64,000 nucleotides of DNA, taken from NCBI GenBank assembly GCA_018648865.1, contig JABGQH010000009.1, positions 26,142 through 90,141 of the forward strand. Direction: 5' to 3'. How positions within the stretch are numbered: the stretch's first letter is position 1; each line of letters starts with the position of its first letter. The notes under the pieces are model-generated. The model had not been told where the DNA came from and did no database searches. It saw only the letters and a program-made list of their open reading frames with translations. A program made the translations under genes and the position numbers. The DNA is from Candidatus Peregrinibacteria bacterium (GTDB lineage Bacteria > Patescibacteriota > Gracilibacteria > Peribacterales > Peribacteraceae). This document shows positions 18,852 to 28,261 of the stretch, in pieces.

Positions 18852-19355
18852 GCGTCTTGGCTATTAGTGATAAATTTTATTTGCTCGTTGTTTCTTCCTC
18901 TTCAGATTTTACTCTCTAGGGACTAAAGAGTTGGAAGGCTCATCACCATACTTAATGTAAGGAAGGCAATGAGGAACGCGTGCATTAGCACTACATTGGA
19001 AGAAACACGTTGTGTGAAGTGTTTCACGTTACTTATCATACGGGACGGGGGGCAAGCAGAGCAGTGTACGGAATAGGCACTTGTTGTCTAGTAAGAAGTG
19101 ATTAATTCCATTATATGAACAAACTCTTTGTTCAATGTCATACTTTATGGCTATAGCTAGCCAAATAGGAATAGTTTCATAGTTTAATTTAAGAAGGAAA
19201 ATAGTTGTATAAAAAATGTATACACAAATGTCTAAAAAACAGCATAATCCGCTTTAAATGGTCACTTACTCAATTAGATCTCAAATAAAAATCATATATT
19301 TCATTTAGTAATTTGCAATCTTGTATGGCATCTAGTTACATGCTTATATATAAAT

Positions 19356-20054
19356 ATGAAACCTCTAAAATATTTTGATGTTGTAGTCTCTTTCTTTGTA
19401 GCAGCCTTGCTAATTAGCAACATTTCATCTTCTGCAAAGATTGTTGATTGGGGTTTCTCTATTTTCGGCTTAAGGCTAGCGTTTGATGCAGGAACATTGC
19501 TGTTTCCTATTAGTTATATATTTGGAGACATCCTTACAGAAGTATATGGGTATCAAAAAGCACGCAGAGCTATTTGGATCGGATTTTTCATGAGCGCAAT
19601 TATGAGTGGCTACTTCTTGTTAGTTCAAAAAATGCCAGGAGAAGAGCAATGGCTGCTGTATGCAGGTAATGATGCATATTCCTCAATACTAGGTGGTGTG
19701 AGTACTGGGGGGATCGTTATTGCAAGTTTATGTGCATACTTGTTTGGTGAGCTAAGCAACTCTGTAATTTTGGCTAAGATGAAAGTACTAATGAATGGCA
19801 GATATTTGTGGATGAGGACTATTGGATCTACTTTGATTGGTCAGATTATTGATTCTGTAATTTTTGTAACTATTGCCTGTTTATTAGGTGTTTTCCCATG
19901 GGAAATAGCTGTGAGTCTGATTATCGCAAATTACATTTTCAAAGTTTCGATAGAAGTCTTATTCACGCCATTAACGTATAAGATTGTTGATTTCCTTAAA
20001 AAGGAAGAGGGATTAGACTATTTTGACACAAATACTAAATTCTCGATCGTTTGA
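19356..20054 (+). CDS. Queuosine precursor transporter (YhhQ/VUT family)
   Basis: LLISNISSSAKIVDWG, DAGTLLFPISYIFGDILTEVYGYQKARRAIW, IGSTLIGQIIDSVIF. Confidence 0.88.
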   Translation: MKPLKYFDVVVSFFVAALLISNISSSAKIVDWGFSIFGLRLAFDAGTLLFPISYIFGDILTEVYGYQKARRAIWIGFFMSAIMSGYFLLVQKMPGEEQWLLYAGNDAYSSILGGVSTGGIVIASLCAYLFGELSNSVILAKMKVLMNGRYLWMRTIGSTLIGQIIDSVIFVTIACLLGVFPWEIAVSLIIANYIFKVSIEVLFTPLTYKIVDFLKKEEGLDYFDTNTKFSIV

Positions 20055-20061
20055 TAATAAA

Positions 20062-20907
20062 CTATTTGGATTCCTCTGGCATCACACCAAAGATGTGCAA
20101 GTAAACTGAGGATCGCAATTCATCATCAATTGGTCCAATTACACTAAGCCTTTCAATAACTCTTTTTAATTCCATCGCATGCATTTCTGCAATTTTATCC
20201 TCTTTTTCTAGCTGTAATTGTTTTTCTACCTCTGGATTAACTTTATTAAGATATTGATTAGATCTTGCTTTGCTTAATGATCGTTTAACAGAATTTGATC
20301 TTTTACTCTTATCATTTTGGTATCTACTGATTTTATTTTCCAAATATCCATTTCTAAGACTATTTTTATCATTTAAATTTGAATGAATCTCAGACATAAC
20401 ATTTTTAGATCTTTGCTCTTTAATTTGTCTAACACTTATTCTTTTTCTGTGTAAGAAACTTGTTCTGCTTTGTGTTCGAGATTTTTTTAATGCTTCCCAC
20501 TGGTTTCTCCATGCCATTTCTTTTTCCTTCAATGCTGCTTCTTTTTCTTCTCTTTGAATAGCGAAGAGAGATTTAGCATTACTCATCATTCTTTGACGAG
20601 CTCTTAACTGAATCTTATTTTTTAAAGAATGCAATAGTGGTAATTGGCTTAGCAGATCGTTTTCTTCTTGTATTCTACTTTCTACCCAAGCTTTTAAATC
20701 TTCTCTTTCTTTCATTATATCTTTTTGAATTTCTTTTAGTGCAGCAAAGGACCTTGCATATTCATTTTCTTGTACGTCTCTTTGTTGATTAATTGTTTGA
20801 ATATTTTCACTTAATACATTTATATCAACTTCTGATGCACTTGCTAGGCAAGGCAAGATTATTACTGCTGTAACCAATGTATAGATAGATAATGAATGTT
20901 TCATAGT
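20062..20907 (-). CDS. Secreted coiled-coil protein, unknown function
   Basis: Signal peptide MKHSLSIYTLVTAVIILPCLASA; charged helical body; start chosen at internal Met. Confidence 0.6.
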   Translation of the reverse strand, partial: TMKHSLSIYTLVTAVIILPCLASASEVDINVLSENIQTINQQRDVQENEYARSFAALKEIQKDIMKEREDLKAWVESRIQEENDLLSQLPLLHSLKNKIQLRARQRMMSNAKSLFAIQREEKEAALKEKEMAWRNQWEALKKSRTQSRTSFLHRKRISVRQIKEQRSKNVMSEIHSNLNDKNSLRNGYLENKISRYQNDKSKRSNSVKRSLSKARSNQYLNKVNPEVEKQLQLEKEDKIAEMHAMELKRVIERLSVIGPIDDELRSSVYLHIFGVMPEESK

Positions 20908-21057
20908 ATTTGGAGAAAGTTGTGACAGGAGTGGCAGAATACAGAATGGTATAATGATGTCAAATATTCTGCTCAAATGGACAAAACAAAATAATGATTT
21001 TGTAATAAATATCAGCATTTCACTTATGTGATATTTAGTGTGTATAATATTTTGTAT

Positions 21058-21837
21058 ATGAAGTTAAAGTGGTTTTCAGTATGTATTTGTTTGGCATTTG
21101 CAACTCCAATTGTTGCATCTGCTGCATTTTCACTTCCTCCAAACGATGGGTATCTTACAGATGATGCCTCTCTTATAGATGCTACGCAGGAGCAGGTTAT
21201 AGAAAGTGCCCTATCCGGATTAGCAGATCAAACTGGCCAGTTTATTGTTGTGTTCTTTATAGAGAGCTTACTTGGTTATGATGTTGACGATATAACAGAT
21301 CAAGTTAGAGAAGAGTGGGATTTACCATCAAATAGTGTTTTGTTACTTTTCTCATACAGCGATAGAATCGCTAATGTTTCAACTGACTTTCAACTAAGTA
21401 CTATTTTTAGTGATCAGGTAAGAAATGGAATTGTGGAGAAAGATATTATGCCTAGTGTAAGGGAAGGAAAATACAACAAAGCTATTTTGAGTGGTGTAGA
21501 GAGCATCATGAATCACATAACTGGGAAGTACACTGAAGAGAGGTATTACACTGGCCTTGAGTCGAGTAAGTCATTGGCTGTTACATTGCTTTATGCAATT
21601 GTCTTCTTATTTGCTTTGTCTTGGTTGCTTGGAACAATTGCTATATTCACATTCAATAGAAGGTATTCAATCGCAGGTACTTTAATAGGTCCAATTGTTG
21701 GTGTCATACTATTACAGAAACATGGAATGTGGCTTAGTATCCCACCATTCTTGCTACTGGGGGTGCTGTCTGATTATTTTGTTTTCAAATTATATAAATC
21801 CTGTGTTCCAAAAAGAAGAAGGAAGAGATCAAAGTAA
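21058..21837 (+). CDS. TPM-domain (YgcG-like) membrane protein
   Basis: Signal peptide, DGYLTDDASLIDATQEQVIESALSGLADQTGQFIVVFFIESL TPM-like domain, C-terminal TMs, basic tail. Confidence 0.75.
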   Translation: MKLKWFSVCICLAFATPIVASAAFSLPPNDGYLTDDASLIDATQEQVIESALSGLADQTGQFIVVFFIESLLGYDVDDITDQVREEWDLPSNSVLLLFSYSDRIANVSTDFQLSTIFSDQVRNGIVEKDIMPSVREGKYNKAILSGVESIMNHITGKYTEERYYTGLESSKSLAVTLLYAIVFLFALSWLLGTIAIFTFNRRYSIAGTLIGPIVGVILLQKHGMWLSIPPFLLLGVLSDYFVFKLYKSCVPKRRRKRSK

Positions 21838-21857
21838 TTCTTTGCTAGAATATATGT

Positions 21858-22793
21858 ATGAACTCAATTCTGTTTGCATACTTTCTTCATCATTTTAATC
21901 TAGGTCAGCAGAACAATTCTTTGGCAGCTGCTCAGACTCAAAACGTTGTTAGTACAACGAATGCAGTTCTTTCTGTAGAACATGAGCAGGCTACTGTTAG
22001 GTCATTTCCTCGTGGCTCTACTAGGATTCCGTTTTTAAATTTAAGTTTAAAAACATCTTGTGATGAAGACGTGATTTTAGATGGGATTACTGTACGTCAT
22101 AGGGGGTTAGGGAGTGCACAGGATATTAGTTCTGTATATTTACTAGCTGATAATAGGAGAATAACAAGGGGACGAACTGTTCCAAAAGATGGAGAAGTGC
22201 ACTTTAATATTCGCAATATTGTTATTAAAGCATGTTCAACTAAGCTAATTACTGTTGCAGCAGATATTTCTGCAGATGCAGCTATAGATTCGCAGCATGG
22301 GTTTTATATTGATGATGCTAAGGATGTCTCGACAAATTCAAATGTCTACCTTTCCGCCAGACCTGATTTGAAACAAAACAATGTCTATAGGACAGCTACA
22401 AAGAAAGCAGGGACTATCAATGTTACCTATGCGAACATTTCAAGCAGGATCAAGTACGGATTGCGCAGAAAGGTAATGAGATTTCTACTTAAAGCAGACT
22501 CCGTTTCTAATCATAAAATTTCTGCAATTACGATTAGTAATCGCGGAAGTGCTAAAGATGATAATTTGAAAAATATATTTATAGAAACAGGAACGCAGGT
22601 AATTACTCCTGTTGTTAGCCAAATGAATGGTGATTCAATTGATTTGATTTTTGATCCTCCTTTTATCTTAAACAAAAACCAAGAAAGATTGTTTTCTGTT
22701 AGAGCAGACGTAATGGCAAAGAGATCAAGAACCGTGCAGCTAATTATAGAAGAACCGAGTGATATAATTTCTATACCTGTTAGTGGAAGATAA
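21858..22793 (+). CDS. Secreted protein of unknown function, beta-rich
   Basis: 311 aa, signal-like start; repeated beta-strand pattern (ILDGITVRHRG / KISAITISNRG). Confidence 0.55.
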   Translation: MNSILFAYFLHHFNLGQQNNSLAAAQTQNVVSTTNAVLSVEHEQATVRSFPRGSTRIPFLNLSLKTSCDEDVILDGITVRHRGLGSAQDISSVYLLADNRRITRGRTVPKDGEVHFNIRNIVIKACSTKLITVAADISADAAIDSQHGFYIDDAKDVSTNSNVYLSARPDLKQNNVYRTATKKAGTINVTYANISSRIKYGLRRKVMRFLLKADSVSNHKISAITISNRGSAKDDNLKNIFIETGTQVITPVVSQMNGDSIDLIFDPPFILNKNQERLFSVRADVMAKRSRTVQLIIEEPSDIISIPVSGR

Positions 22794-22866
22794 ATATTGT
22801 CTTTACTGTGAACAATTCGTAATTATGCTCTGGTGCCATATCTAAACTGTACGTTCTATTAAAGTC

Positions 22867-23871
22867 ATGGCAAACTACATAGGATCAATTTCTTGTCTGC
22901 TTATTATGATTTCAAATAGTATAAAAAAAATGTCAGTTGTAGCACTAGGTGTTTTATTAATTACAGCTTGTGTTAAACAAAATGCAGACGGAGGTGAGCT
23001 ACCTCCAGAGGAGGTTCTAATGAAATCAGTTATTGCTGCTATGCAAACTGAATCAGCAAAATTTGATGTAGAAGGGAATATTCAAGTAAATAAACCTGAT
23101 AGCTTAATAAATGCTAGCGCAGTTATTAAAGGACGACAGGATGCGATGGGAAAACAGTCACACTTTTCTGCAGATATTCATCTTGTTTCTAACAATGCTT
23201 CTGAATCGCTGTCATTGGATACAAAAATTAAAATTACTACTCTAGGTCCAGACGAAATATATTTGATGGTAGATGAATTGATTGCAGATGGAGAGAACCC
23301 ATTATTTTCTGAATCATTAGTAAAAATGTTCACTGGAAAATGGATCACTGTTAAAAGTAACGAGTCCGATATGGGTAATTCTACTGTAAGTCCTGATCCC
23401 AGATTATTACGTGCACAGGCAAAAGTTGTTAGAGTAAAGGAAGAATTGCCTTTCACGTCTATTGATGACAATGACACGTATCATTATTCGGTATCTGTAG
23501 ATCCAGAAAAGTTAGCTCTATACTTAGAAGAAGTATCAAAGGAACAGGGTGAAGAGTTTGATAGTGAAATGCTTATGGAAATGTACAACACATTAATAGC
23601 ATCAGGAGAAATTTGGATAGATGCAGATACATTTAATGTTAGAAAGATAGTGTGGAATATTGATTCACTTATTACGCAAGATGGCACAGTAATTTCAGGA
23701 GAAATGGATGTTATGTTCTCTGATTTTAATAATGTAGAGCCAATACTTCCCCCAGATGAGAGTATTAGCATCACAGAAGCAATGGGCTCTATATTTGGGT
23801 CTCAATTACAAGACGAAGACGATCAATCTATACAATTAATGCTTCAGCAATCAATTCCACTTAATGAGTAA
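22867..23871 (+). CDS. Putative lipoprotein (start may be the internal Met at 22930)
   Basis: Lipobox-like VLLITAC; 1-nt overlap (taATG) with the next gene. Confidence 0.65.
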   Translation: MANYIGSISCLLIMISNSIKKMSVVALGVLLITACVKQNADGGELPPEEVLMKSVIAAMQTESAKFDVEGNIQVNKPDSLINASAVIKGRQDAMGKQSHFSADIHLVSNNASESLSLDTKIKITTLGPDEIYLMVDELIADGENPLFSESLVKMFTGKWITVKSNESDMGNSTVSPDPRLLRAQAKVVRVKEELPFTSIDDNDTYHYSVSVDPEKLALYLEEVSKEQGEEFDSEMLMEMYNTLIASGEIWIDADTFNVRKIVWNIDSLITQDGTVISGEMDVMFSDFNNVEPILPPDESISITEAMGSIFGSQLQDEDDQSIQLMLQQSIPLNE

Positions 23872-25847
23872 TGGATACTAACCAACAATCTGTAGACGGC
23901 ATTTCGGTTGATCAGCCGGCAATTTCGAAAGCTAATCCTAATATTAAGATGGCTTTATTGATTATTTTTTTAACGCCATATGTAATATTTGTTTTTTGGT
24001 GCTTATTCTTGTTGGCATTTTTGCCAAATGCAAAAGGGGACTTTGAACAGCTAATACCGCTTGGTGTAATGAGTGGATTTTCTGGCGCTGCAGTTTTATC
24101 AATAATCGCTGCATTCTTATTAAAGAGGATTGTATTTGCAGATAAACAGAGAATAATTACAATCTTAGGAGTAACAAAAATATCTGCTGTGATATTGCCA
24201 GGAATAATTATTGCTTTATTTACAGTATATAAAATACAACAAGAGCCATCCCTATCATTGCAGATACTGGCTCCAGAGATTCAAGGAAAATTAATTGCCC
24301 CTTTAACAATTACATTTGGTCTAAATGAAGCTGCAGATGTATTAAGTAGAAGGGGACTGAGTATAGAATCAATTTCTTGGGATTTCGAAGGAGACGGGGA
24401 AGCTAATGAGGAAACAATCGAAACAGAGTCAACTGCATACTACGAAGACAAAGGAACATATGACGTTGCTGTGAAACTTACTTTGACTGATGGTTCATTT
24501 AGATATATATATAGAAAACTACTTATCGCAGATGCTGTATTTTCTGTCTTTCCAATTCAGCCAATAGTAGACGAGCCAGTTACACTTAGTATTGAACACA
24601 TGATTAATGATCCTGTTAAGCTAGTAGAAGCAAAATGGGATTTTCAAAGTGACGGAGAAATAGATGAAATAACAGACAAAACAGATGTTTCATTTACTTA
24701 TCCTAGAACTGGATTAAACACAGTTACTGTAACAATGCTTCTTAGTAATCAAACTCTGTTAACAATGCAAAGGGAGATTACAATTACAGACCCTCCTCCA
24801 CTTCCTTTCCCAGTAAGTATAGAAACTGATCCAATTAACCTAATTGGACCTGCTCCTTTTGGTATTTTATTTAGCATAGAAACCAGTGAGCCATTTCAAA
24901 GTGTAGATTGGGACTTAGGAGACGGTAATAAGGCAAGTGGAGATCGCATAGGCCATACTTTTGAAGATAACGGTAATTATTACGTCACAGCAGAGGTCAG
25001 GTCTAATAGCGGTGTAGTTGCACGCGTGAGTAAAACAGTTCGTGTTGTAGATGTATTAAGGTTACCGGATCTAAAATTCGTAGGAACACCAGATATAAGA
25101 GGTAGAAAGATTTCTGGTGAAGTTCCTTTGCAAATTGAGGTAAGTCCAGAAACAAATCAACCATTAATTGATTTTGTTTGGGAGGCTCCAAATGCTACGG
25201 CTGTTGAATCTACTGACACTGTGTTAAAGGCAATTTATAGAAGGCCAGGAACATATACAGCAACAATGATTGCAACTGGGCCATCTAAAAATGTTTTAAG
25301 AATGTCGCTAACAATAGAGGTATTACCTCCAAGTTCTATAATCGCAATTCGTATGAGTCCAGAGGGCGGTGTTTCTCCTCTCCTAGTTCGTTTTGATGCA
25401 TCTGAAACTGTAATACCAGATGAAGAAATCACTGGGTTTGAATGGAAGTTTGGAGACGGTATACAATCTTCTCCTATACAAAGTGGTGCACAGATTGAGT
25501 ATCTATTTGAACAACCTGGTACTTACAGAATATTAGTTACTGCATTTACAACTAGTGGAAAAACATTCAGCGCAGAAAGAACTATAGTAGTACGTGCTCC
25601 TGTATTAGATGCTTGTTTCACAACTAGTAGAACATCAGGCAAAGCGCCACTAGGTGTTAGCTTTGATATGTCTTGTACTACAGGTAGATCAGACGATATA
25701 GAATGGGACTTTGGAGATGGTTCAACAACAGACGAGAATAATCCTATCCATGTATTCGAGAGACCAGGTACATATAATGTTATCCTTTCTCTAAAAGATG
25801 AACAGGGCTCATTGAGCCAAGAAATGCTTACTATTACTTCCCAATAA
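23871..25847 (+). CDS. Membrane-anchored PKD-domain repeat protein
   Basis: N-terminal TMs then repeated WDFGDGSTTDENNPIHVFERPGTYNVIL / WDLGDGNKASGDRIGHTFEDNGNYYVTAEV PKD motifs. Confidence 0.88.
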   Translation: MDTNQQSVDGISVDQPAISKANPNIKMALLIIFLTPYVIFVFWCLFLLAFLPNAKGDFEQLIPLGVMSGFSGAAVLSIIAAFLLKRIVFADKQRIITILGVTKISAVILPGIIIALFTVYKIQQEPSLSLQILAPEIQGKLIAPLTITFGLNEAADVLSRRGLSIESISWDFEGDGEANEETIETESTAYYEDKGTYDVAVKLTLTDGSFRYIYRKLLIADAVFSVFPIQPIVDEPVTLSIEHMINDPVKLVEAKWDFQSDGEIDEITDKTDVSFTYPRTGLNTVTVTMLLSNQTLLTMQREITITDPPPLPFPVSIETDPINLIGPAPFGILFSIETSEPFQSVDWDLGDGNKASGDRIGHTFEDNGNYYVTAEVRSNSGVVARVSKTVRVVDVLRLPDLKFVGTPDIRGRKISGEVPLQIEVSPETNQPLIDFVWEAPNATAVESTDTVLKAIYRRPGTYTATMIATGPSKNVLRMSLTIEVLPPSSIIAIRMSPEGGVSPLLVRFDASETVIPDEEITGFEWKFGDGIQSSPIQSGAQIEYLFEQPGTYRILVTAFTTSGKTFSAERTIVVRAPVLDACFTTSRTSGKAPLGVSFDMSCTTGRSDDIEWDFGDGSTTDENNPIHVFERPGTYNVILSLKDEQGSLSQEMLTITSQ

Positions 25848-25852
25848 TTAAA

Positions 25853-25945
25853 ATGAAGCAAAAAAAAGTTGTCCGAATCGTAGCTACTGTAGGTGCTTTA
25901 GCAATTGTTGCAGCAGCCTTATTGCCTGTGTTAAGCGCTTTCTAG
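25853..25945 (+). CDS. Small single-TM protein (30 aa), absent from the supplied ORF track
   Basis: ATG...TAG encodes MKQKKVVRIVATVGALAIVAAALLPVLSAF, a Lys-rich start plus a clean TM helix, 5 nt after the PKD gene. Confidence 0.55.
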   Translation: MKQKKVVRIVATVGALAIVAAALLPVLSAF

Positions 25946-26962
25946 TTAGTCAGATGCTTTTCCAGATTTAAATGACTCATATGCGAGATCACCTTTTTCC
26001 CGAAAGAGAAAATATCCAGCTGCAGCAATCATAGACCCGTTATCTGTACAGTATTTTATTTTTGTAGGGCATCGAACAGTTTTATCTTTGAAAGTAGAAT
26101 TCACGATCTCTCTTAAATGATTATTAGCAGATACTCCACCAACAATATGAATTTCATTACATTCATCATGTTCAGATACTGCTCGTTTTAATCTATCTAC
26201 AAGATGAGCGCATATAGCATTCTCGTAAGACGCAGAAATATCAACAAGTTGCTTATCTGTAAGTGATTCAGGCGTATCGATATTTAGATCTCTTAAAAGA
26301 TATTTAAGTGATGTCTTTAGTCCAGAGAAACTAAAATCTAGTGATTTATCATTTGCTAGAGGTAGAGGAAACTTATGTGAAGTAGCATCTCCATCTATTG
26401 CAGTTTTGCTAATCGATGGGCCACCAGGGTAGGGGAGCCCTAGCTGAATTGCTCCTTTATCGAATGCTTCTCCTGCTGCATCATCTTTTGTTGATCCAAG
26501 TAATATTCCCTCTGTATGAGACTTTCTAAGCCAAAGATCTGTATGACCGCCAGAAACAGATAAAGTTAAAATTGGATAACTTGGTTCATCCTCACATTCC
26601 AACCATACGGATGATAAATGACCTAAGGTGTGATTAACTCCAATTAATGGCTTATTCCATATTGAGCAGAATGCTCTAGCAGTAGATGTGCCTACCAAAA
26701 GAGAGCCAAGTAATCCGGGCCCCTTTGTTACTGCTACTGCATCAATGTCCATTGCAGAAAGATTAGCCTCACTAAGTGCAGTATTTAGTACAGGAATCAT
26801 ATATTCAACTTGAGCTCTGGCAGCTTCCTCTGGGATAACTCCTCCTGCATTCTCAAAAAGCTCAATTGAGCTGCTAGTTACATTAGATAAAACCTTTCTT
26901 CCATCTTCTACTATTGCAACAGAGGTTTCATCGCACGATGTTTCTATTCCTAGTATTAGCAC
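25946..26962 (-). CDS. tsaD: tRNA N6-adenosine threonylcarbamoyltransferase
   Basis: MLILGIETSCDETSVAIV, GPGLLGSLLVG, HTLGHLSSVW, GGVSANNHLR. Confidence 0.96.
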   Translation of the reverse strand: MLILGIETSCDETSVAIVEDGRKVLSNVTSSSIELFENAGGVIPEEAARAQVEYMIPVLNTALSEANLSAMDIDAVAVTKGPGLLGSLLVGTSTARAFCSIWNKPLIGVNHTLGHLSSVWLECEDEPSYPILTLSVSGGHTDLWLRKSHTEGILLGSTKDDAAGEAFDKGAIQLGLPYPGGPSISKTAIDGDATSHKFPLPLANDKSLDFSFSGLKTSLKYLLRDLNIDTPESLTDKQLVDISASYENAICAHLVDRLKRAVSEHDECNEIHIVGGVSANNHLREIVNSTFKDKTVRCPTKIKYCTDNGSMIAAAGYFLFREKGDLAYESFKSGKASD

Positions 26963-27057
26963 AAGCTTAGTATACGTAAAATTGAGGATAATGAAGAGAT
27001 AGATTAATAAAAATTGTAATACAATTTATTATATAATGAAGATTAGATTTCGTATTC

Positions 27058-27078
27058 CCTCTCCCGGCGGGAGAGGGT
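27058..27078. repeat. Palindromic repeat CCCTCTCCCGGCGGGAGAGGG
   Basis: Perfect 9-bp arms, followed by ttagggagaggggg. Confidence 0.85.
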
Positions 27079-27157
27079 TAGGGAGAGGGGGTGATCACCA
27101 TAAAGGACAAAGTACATAATTTATTTACTAAAATAATTCATTACATGTTCATTTTTT

Positions 27158-27194
27158 GTCTTGATACAAAAAACGAACCAAAAAAGATCAAGAC
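27158..27194. repeat. Inverted repeat GTCTTGAT-N21-ATCAAGAC
   Basis: Perfect 8-bp arms in a noncoding-looking tract (attttttgtcttgatacaaaaaacgaaccaaaaaagatcaagac). Confidence 0.7.
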
Positions 27195-27320
27195 AAACGC
27201 AGACTCGCTCGTCGCATACTTGCTAGACATAAGTTTAACTCACAGAGACAAGTCATCTGTTCGTGTATCACTAGAAACTATGCAATGCTCCTCTCTCAAA
27301 CAAGTGCGCTTGCATTTTAT

Positions 27321-27353
27321 GCTTAAGGCTCAAAGCTTATAGCTTAAAGCTAT
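27321..27353. repeat. AGCTT-rich repeat (copy 1)
   Basis: cttaaggctcaaagcttatagcttaaagctat; same texture at 29060 and 51175. Confidence 0.7.
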
Positions 27354-27404
27354 TTAAACCGTTCCATTGCTTCACTGTTATACTGCTTCACTGTTTTACT
27401 GATA

Positions 27405-28211
27405 TTAAAGCCTATGCAGACCAATTCTTTTAGCTGTAACAATTAATCTGTCTTTTGTTGTTCCTATAGGGAAGCACGTCATCAACTTAAGTATCTTCTC
27501 ATCCTTTTGTTGCTTTAAAATTTCAGTTTCAGAAACTGGAATTACGTAGGATTCTTGAACAATGTATGTGATTCTAACCCCATCATCTATTAGATATATT
27601 GCATCTCCTTCTTTTAATGATGGAAGCGATCTAAAAATATTTCCATATATACTTTCTGCTGCACGTTCGTCTGGAGGGCTGCTATGACCTGCAATAATTA
27701 TTGAACCCATTTCACCAGGTAAAACAGAATGAGGATATGCAACAGCTCCTTTTAGGAGTCCTATTTGCATTTGCTCTTCTAACATACCCCATTTTCTAGA
27801 CTCCCAATAAGTGATAGACGGTAGCAAAACTGGAACACGTATGTTCAAAGAGGGGATTTGCAATGTAAAGGATCTTTGTAGCCCCCATTTTTCAAGTTCA
27901 TTTTCAGTTTTAGCATTGTCTTCTTCTGAATTTATCTCTCTTGTTTCTACAGTTATATTAACTGGTGCAGACTCATGTAATTCATTTTTATCGATTTCAT
28001 CTTCTATATTAATAAGTGATGCTTCTAAACTCTTTGTCTTAACATTGGAATATTCCAAGTAGCTTAAATTTCTGTTCCAAACATTTTCTTTTGATTCATA
28101 TGTATTGGAATATGCAATATTGGCGATTGCTAATGTCCAAAGCAAAGAGGAAACAACAACAGAGATCCCCGCAGCCGTATAAGCAAATTTCCAGTTTTGT
28201 TTTTGTGTCAT
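27405..28211 (-). CDS. Sortase family protein (second sortase)
   Basis: LQIPSLNIRVPVLLPS...GEMGSIIIAGHSS...ILKLMTCFPIGTTKDRLIVTAKRI. Confidence 0.9.
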   Translation of the reverse strand: MTQKQNWKFAYTAAGISVVVSSLLWTLAIANIAYSNTYESKENVWNRNLSYLEYSNVKTKSLEASLINIEDEIDKNELHESAPVNITVETREINSEEDNAKTENELEKWGLQRSFTLQIPSLNIRVPVLLPSITYWESRKWGMLEEQMQIGLLKGAVAYPHSVLPGEMGSIIIAGHSSPPDERAAESIYGNIFRSLPSLKEGDAIYLIDDGVRITYIVQESYVIPVSETEILKQQKDEKILKLMTCFPIGTTKDRLIVTAKRIGLHRL

Positions 28212-28261
28212 TATGTATAATTATAACATATTATACTAAATATGTCTAACTCTTACATTAA

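Noticed and set aside
18852-19355. RNase P, tmRNA or SRP RNA
   Set aside because: Conserved core motifs of these RNAs were not found by eye; left as an unassigned ncRNA candidate.
27091-27342. 83-aa ORF
   Set aside because: Runs through repeat blocks and inverted repeats; no plausible RBS or domain; treated as repeat DNA.
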